From: Prasinococcaceae sp. CCMP 1430
Lineage: Eukaryota; Prasinodermophyta; Palmophyllophyceae; Prasinococcales; Prasinococcaceae
Direction: 5' to 3'
Assembly: GCA_013416795.1 (NCBI GenBank)
Contig: RQSC01000034.1
Coordinates: forward strand, 104,008-115,413
DNA: 11,406 bases
Shown here one piece after another: positions 8,766 to 11,406 of the stretch. The notes below the pieces were generated by a model. It was given only the letters and a program-made list of their open reading frames with translations. It made no database searches and was not told where the DNA came from. Numbering within the stretch: the first letter of the stretch is position 1; each line of letters opens with the position of its first letter. Position numbers and translations under genes: made by a program.

Positions 8766-9470
8766 TCAATGCGTGCGAGTTCCCCCACGCGCGCGCGCGC
8801 TGTGGCCGCGCAGCCCGCAACCTGCACCGCGAGCGAGAGCGGCGGGTGGCGTGGCGCTTGGGTGTGGGTTTGGGTTTGGGTTTGGGTTGGTTTTGGTTTT
8901 GGTTTTGTGGTTGGTATACGCGCTGCCGCGCGCCGCGCTTGGCGCGTGCGGCGCGGCGGAAAAAATGAATCGCTTCTTTTTTACATTCGTTTTGACCTGG
9001 GCTGGAGGGCGAGGGGCCGACTGCAATTCGCACGTAAAAATGCATGAGGACAGCGGACGGCGTCGAGCGCCGTTCGTGCCGCATCTACGAGGGCCGTGGT
9101 GCCGATGCTGGTGGCCGTCACTCGCGCTGGGCAGAAGAAGAGGGAGTCGTATCGACGGTGTGCTCGTCTCCCTCGGCCTCCTGCTGCGCAGCCCCAGAAA
9201 GAGGAGGGCGGCCACCACGGCGGCGGCGACGACGCTGGCGGCGGAGATGCCGCCAGCGTAGTGAGGCGCGGAAGTCCTCGGAGGCGGGCTCTCGGGAGTG
9301 GGAGGCGGTGGACTCGGAGGAGGAGGAGGATGACGAGTCAGGCTCAGAGGAGCCGGGCTCGGAGGAGCCGGGCTCGGAGGAGCCGGGCTCGGGGGAGACG
9401 GTGGAGGGGGTGGAGGGGGCGGGCTCGGAGGGGACGGGCTCAGAGGAGGTGGTGGTGGACGAGCAGGGCT
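8766..9470 (-). CDS. Probable 3' exon of a Pro-rich, single-pass membrane protein
   Basis: Minus-strand frame of 234 codons after a likely splice acceptor: a pyrimidine-rich tract ending TCTTCCCCAG| at 9471, phase 0. It encodes a Ser/Pro-rich stalk (PPPPSPPSPAPP type, 9470-9270), then GGISAASVVAAAVVAALLFL, a membrane helix (9257-9189), then a basic RSRRPR cytosolic flank, the usual layout of a type-I surface protein in microalgae. The remaining tail includes an Asn/Pro and Lys/Thr repeat encoded by the TTTGGG/TTTTGG array, and may be over-read if the real stop or a further intron lies earlier. Upstream exons with a signal peptide should lie to the right but none is recognisable in 9474-9870, so the gene may be a truncated remnant. 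The same repeat also reads as Gly/Ser/Glu/Pro on the plus strand; the membrane helix favours the minus reading. Confidence 0.5.
   Translation of the reverse strand, partial: SPARPPPPPLSPSPPSPPPPPPPPSPPSPAPPSPAPPSPAPLSLTRHPPPPPSPPPPTPESPPPRTSAPHYAGGISAASVVAAAVVAALLFLGLRSRRPRETSTPSIRLPLLLPSASDGHQHRHHGPRRCGTNGARRRPLSSCIFTCELQSAPRPPAQVKTNVKKKRFIFSAAPHAPSAARGSAYTNHKTKTKTNPNPNPNPHPSATPPAALARGAGCGLRGHSARARGGTRTH
8866..8914 (+). repeat. TTTGGG and TTTTGG tandem arrays (G-rich, plus strand)
   Basis: Four GGG runs spaced by TTT (8866-8886), followed by three TTTTGG-like units to about 8914. The G-run spacing would allow a G-quadruplex on the plus strand. It resembles telomere-type repeats but matches neither TTTAGGG nor the CCCAAAT array further right exactly. 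Confidence 0.85.
9336..9397. repeat. 15-bp coding minisatellite (Pro-rich stalk)
   Basis: About four copies of a 15-base unit, GGCTCGGAGGAGCCG on the plus strand with small variants (GGCTCAGAGGAGCCG, GGCTCGGGGGAGACG). On the minus strand it encodes the repeated PPSPA/SPAPP units of the Pro-rich stalk. Copy number is likely to vary between strains. Confidence 0.8.
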
Positions 9471-9847
9471 CTGGGGAAGAGATACATGAAAAAGAGGTCG
9501 ACGGGCGCAAAAGAGGTGCGTGAAAACGCGGCCGCTGGTCGTACACCCGCCGGGGTCGCGTCCGCGCGCCACTGCGCGCGCCGCTCGTGCAAAACACCTC
9601 AGACAAAAATGCAGCACGTGCCCTGCAGACATCGCATGCCGACACGCCACTCCATGTCAGTGCCAAAGTATATCAAAATCTATCAAATAGATCAAAAACG
9701 TCACACAGGCATAACTCTGCGCTCAAGGGTGCATTTCGACATCTGAAGAGTACTACGGGATCGCCATAATCAGCCGCAGCCTCTGCGCGCTCAAGCCGGG
9801 CGAAAGGACGCCTGCAAGCCGCTCGTCATGGCACCGCCGAGACGGTA
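9471..9847. other. Spacer upstream of the Pro-rich exon, AT-richer, no gene recognised
   Basis: The right part (about 9590-9760) is clearly richer in A/T than the rest of the window, with TATATCAAAATCTATCAAAT-type sequence. No open frame here resembles a known protein on either strand. It might contain an intron or 5' exon of the minus-strand Pro-rich gene, or subtelomere-like DNA linked to the adjacent telomeric array. Confidence 0.4.
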
Positions 9848-9975
9848 CAAAACCCTGAAAACCCTACCCTGAATTCTCCCAAATCCCAAATCCCAAATCC
9901 CAAATCCCAAATCCCAAATAGGGTTTAGGGTTTAGGGTTTAGGGTTTAGGGTTTAGGGTTTAGGGTTTAGGGTTA
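9848..9975. repeat. Interstitial telomere-like arrays: degenerate CCCTAAA, CCCAAAT x6, TTTAGGG x7
   Basis: Three blocks in a row. 9848-9872: degenerate C-strand motif (AAAACCCTGAAAACCCTACCC). 9878-9919: six perfect CCCAAAT units. 9920-9968: seven perfect AGGGTTT units, then a last AGGGTTA to 9975. TTTAGGG is the plant-type telomere repeat, also used by many algae. On the plus strand it has the orientation of a right-hand chromosome end, yet coding sequence follows within a few bases, so the array is internal in this assembly. CCCAAAT differs from CCCTAAA at two of seven positions in every unit, so it is a uniform variant rather than random decay. Confidence 0.95.
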
Positions 9976-9977
9976 CC

Positions 9978-10634
9978 GCCGGAGACGCGAGGGCGGACGC
10001 CGGCGCCGCGGCGGCTCGCCCCCCCGGCCTGGTGGCGGCGTCGATCGGCCCCTACGGCGCCGTGCTGGCGGACGGCAGCGAGTACACCGGCGCGTACTCC
10101 GTGCCCCGCGCCGAGCTGCTCGAATTTCACGCGCGGCGCATCGCCGCGCTCGAGCGCGCGCGCCCCGACGCGTACGCGGTGGAGACGCAGCCAAACGCGG
10201 AGGAGGTGGCGGTCATCCTGGAGGCGCTCGAGCGGGAGGCGCCTCGCGCCGAGTGCTGGGTGAGCTTCAGCTGCGCCGACGGCGAGCGCCTGTGCGACGG
10301 CACGCCCGTGGCGGTGGCCGCGTCCGCGGCCGCCGCGCGGCCATGCGTGCGCGCCGTGGGCGTGAACTGCGTGGCGCCGCGCCACGCGGGGAGCCTCCTG
10401 GCGCGCATTGCGAGCGCGACGGACAAGCCGCTGGTGTGCTACCCGAACAGCGGCGGCGCGTGGGACGCGGCCGCCAAGGAGTGGATCGACGGGACCGACG
10501 CCGACGACGCGCACCTCGCCTGCCACGCGAGGGAGTGGTACGCCGCGGGCGCCAGGCTCATCGGCGGCTGCTGCCGGACGACGCCGCGCACCACGCGCGC
10601 GATGCGCGCGAGCCTCACGCAGCAGCGGCGATGA
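9978..10634 (+). CDS. HMT: Homocysteine S-methyltransferase (MmuM/HMT-like), 5'-truncated
   Basis: Zn-dependent methyl transfer from S-methylmethionine (or S-adenosylmethionine) to homocysteine, giving methionine. Seen: LVAASIGPYGAVLADGSEYT (from 10029), an ETQPN motif at the position of the family's ET(I/L)P, the zinc cysteine of VGVNC (10362-10370), VCYPNSGGAWD, and the zinc-binding GGCCRTTP (10563-10586). These are the middle and C-terminal parts of the family, in the right order, with stop TGA at 10632-10634. The N-terminal third, about 110 residues including the DGAMATEL-type strand of the barrel, is absent: immediately upstream is the telomeric array, which has a TAG in this frame at 9954-9956. 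No matching exon is seen to the left. The telomere TTTAG could act as a splice acceptor, but truncation or a misjoin is simpler. The remaining part is intact, with no frameshift. Confidence 0.88.
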   Translation, partial: AGDARADAGAAAARPPGLVAASIGPYGAVLADGSEYTGAYSVPRAELLEFHARRIAALERARPDAYAVETQPNAEEVAVILEALEREAPRAECWVSFSCADGERLCDGTPVAVAASAAAARPCVRAVGVNCVAPRHAGSLLARIASATDKPLVCYPNSGGAWDAAAKEWIDGTDADDAHLACHAREWYAAGARLIGGCCRTTPRTTRAMRASLTQQRR

Positions 10635-10838
10635 TGAGTGTGTTTTTGGCGCGTGTTACGTGTGCTGACTGAGGGCGCGTGTAGCTGCCGCTCCGGGGGG
10701 AGTTAGGGTGGTGGTGGTGGTGGTGGGGCAGGCGGCGGCCCCCGTGTGTGTGTGTAACGATAGCGATGGTGTAAAATTAGCCCGTGACAACGAGTGCGGC
10801 AGCGAGGTCGCATGGGGCCCGTCTGACGACGGCGCTGG

Positions 10839-10886
10839 CCAGGCGCCCTCAGAGGAGCGACAGGTCGCCCTGCGGTGACCGAGTTG
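10839..10886 (-). repeat. Partial duplicate of the PTH2 3' coding end
   Basis: 31 bases at 10839-10869 are identical to 10948-10978, which contains the last codons and the stop of PTH2; similarity then continues (GGTGACCGAGTTGA) after a 4-base insertion. The offset is 109 bp. The insertion breaks the PTH2 reading frame in the outer copy, so the inner copy is the functional one. Confidence 0.85.
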
Positions 10887-10890
10887 ATGA

Positions 10891-10947
10891 CCGAGTTGCC
10901 GGGCGGTGGCCGAACTGCCCGGCGGTGGCCGACTCGCCCGGCGATGA
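10891..10947. repeat. Three imperfect 19-bp tandem repeats
   Basis: Units 10891-10909, 10910-10928 and 10929-10947, consensus CCGANNTGCCCGGCGGTGG with few changes. A shorter related piece (CCGAGTTGATGA) precedes them. They fill most of the gap between the two copies of the PTH2 3' end. Confidence 0.8.
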
Positions 10948-10957
10948 CCAGGCGCCC

Positions 10958-11406
10958 TCAGAGGAGCGACAGGTCGCCGGTGACCGAGTTGACCAGCTCC
11001 ACCTCCCCCAGGATCGCGAGCACCGTGCGGCTGTTCGGCGCGATCTGCGTGCGGCCCGCGTCGACGACGACGTGCGTCAGCAGGCCGATCGCGCGCGCGG
11101 CGCGCTTGAGCTCCTTGAGCTCGTCCTCCCCGGCGACCTTGAGCGCGACCTTGGCCTGGCCGCGCTCCTCCCACCTGTCCACCAGCGGCGCGTCGTTCTC
11201 CACGGCCTTCTTGTACATGCCGAGCGTCGCGTGCCCGCACTGCGCCGCGATCTTGCCCTTCTGCATCTTGAGGTCGGTGCGCACGCACAGCACCATCTTC
11301 ACGTCCGAGCCCGCCTTGCCGTTGCTGCGCGCGCGCACGGCCGCGTCGCCCGCCTCCGCCTTGGCGGCGGCGCGGCGCGACGCGCGGGACTGCTTCTCCC
11401 AGCGCA
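10958..11406 (-). CDS. PTH2: Peptidyl-tRNA hydrolase 2 (Pth2 family), 5' partial
   Basis: Cleaves peptidyl-tRNA that drops off the ribosome, releasing tRNA for reuse. The Pth2 fold is seen almost whole: KMVLCVRTDLKMQKGK and IAAQCGHATLG (strand, then the basic catalytic loop), a central LVDRWEERGQAKVALKV, then HVVVDAGRTQIAPNSRTVLA and the family-typical end VTGDLSLL. About 149 residues are visible. The frame is open to the right edge with a basic Ala/Arg-rich lead (KQSRASRRAAAKAEAG), so the start, and any N-terminal membrane or targeting segment, lies outside. A GTG at 11338 is only an internal codon. Small departures from the usual motif: APNS in place of APGS and LAILGE where LGIGPA is common. 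Convergent with HMT; its 3' end is partly duplicated downstream. Confidence 0.95.
   Translation of the reverse strand, partial: RWEKQSRASRRAAAKAEAGDAAVRARSNGKAGSDVKMVLCVRTDLKMQKGKIAAQCGHATLGMYKKAVENDAPLVDRWEERGQAKVALKVAGEDELKELKRAARAIGLLTHVVVDAGRTQIAPNSRTVLAILGEVELVNSVTGDLSLL

Larger units (their letters stand above)
10635..10957. other. Convergent spacer with microsatellites and repeats, no gene seen
   Basis: 323 bp between the stops of HMT and PTH2. Contents: a GTG/GGT triplet run (about 10706-10727), a GT dinucleotide run (10742-10752), an AT-rich TGTAAAATTAG (about 10771) that may serve HMT 3'-end formation, a partial copy of the PTH2 3' end (10839-10886) and three 19-bp repeats (10891-10947). 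Confidence 0.7.

Noticed and set aside
9044-9523. Plus-strand Glu/Ser/Gly/Pro-rich frame over the Pro-rich exon
   Set aside because: The repeat reads in several frames; the minus-strand reading has a splice acceptor, a typical Ser/Pro stalk and a membrane helix in the right order, so it is preferred.
9848-9975. CRISPR-like array
   Set aside because: Units are contiguous 7-mers without spacers; this is telomere-type tandem repeat in eukaryotic DNA.
10656-11288. Minus-strand frame of 210 codons overlapping PTH2 in another frame
   Set aside because: It only echoes the 19-bp repeats and GC-rich PTH2 sequence; the PTH2 frame has the full family motif set.
1-11406. Bacterial origin or operon, suggested by FtsH, HMT and PTH2 names
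   Set aside because: Spliceosomal introns, type A thylakoid FtsH, Pth2 rather than Pth1, no Shine-Dalgarno sites and plant-type telomere repeats all indicate a eukaryotic alga.
1-11406. tRNA or rRNA genes
   Set aside because: No cloverleaf-like or conserved rRNA segments noticed on either strand by eye; a dedicated tRNA scan was not possible.

Overview
This is nuclear DNA from a GC-rich microalga with a plastid. The evidence is a thylakoid-type FtsH protease, short GT-AG spliceosomal introns (204-231 bp) whose removal rejoins protein motifs in frame, a secreted glycoprotein with a phytocyanin-like fold, a proline-rich type-I membrane protein fragment and plant-type TTTAGGG repeats. No ribosome-binding sites or operon logic are visible. 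A haptophyte or pelagophyte/other stramenopile alga would fit best, but the lineage cannot be fixed from this window. A single N at 6853 points to a draft assembly.

Layout, left to right. 1-1947 (+): type A thylakoid FtsH, open at the left edge. 1997-3496 (-): predicted 2-oxoglutarate/Fe(II) oxygenase in two exons, convergent with FtsH and separated from it by only 49 bp. 3497-4038: divergent intergenic region. 4039-6933 (+): large two-exon protein with a GNAT acetyltransferase core between unrecognised N- and C-terminal regions. 7235-8616 (+): secreted two-exon glycoprotein with a copper-less phytocyanin-like domain and a Cys-rich C-terminal part. 8766-9470 (-): likely last exon of a Pro-rich, single-pass membrane protein. 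9590-9870: AT-richer spacer. 9848-9975: telomere-like arrays (degenerate CCCTAAA, then CCCAAAT, then TTTAGGG). 9978-10634 (+): C-terminal two thirds of a homocysteine S-methyltransferase that begins right at the telomeric array. 10635-10957: repeat-rich spacer. 10958-11406 (-): peptidyl-tRNA hydrolase 2, open at the right edge.

The genes do not form a pathway; they look like unrelated neighbours in a compact eukaryotic genome. The most unusual part is the right third, where an interstitial telomeric array abuts a 5'-truncated gene, suggesting an old chromosome end, a repair scar or an assembly join. I do not see a convincing new multi-gene system. The best novelty candidates are the ligand-less cupredoxin/Cys-rich secreted protein, the GNAT-centred fusion and the telomeric junction.
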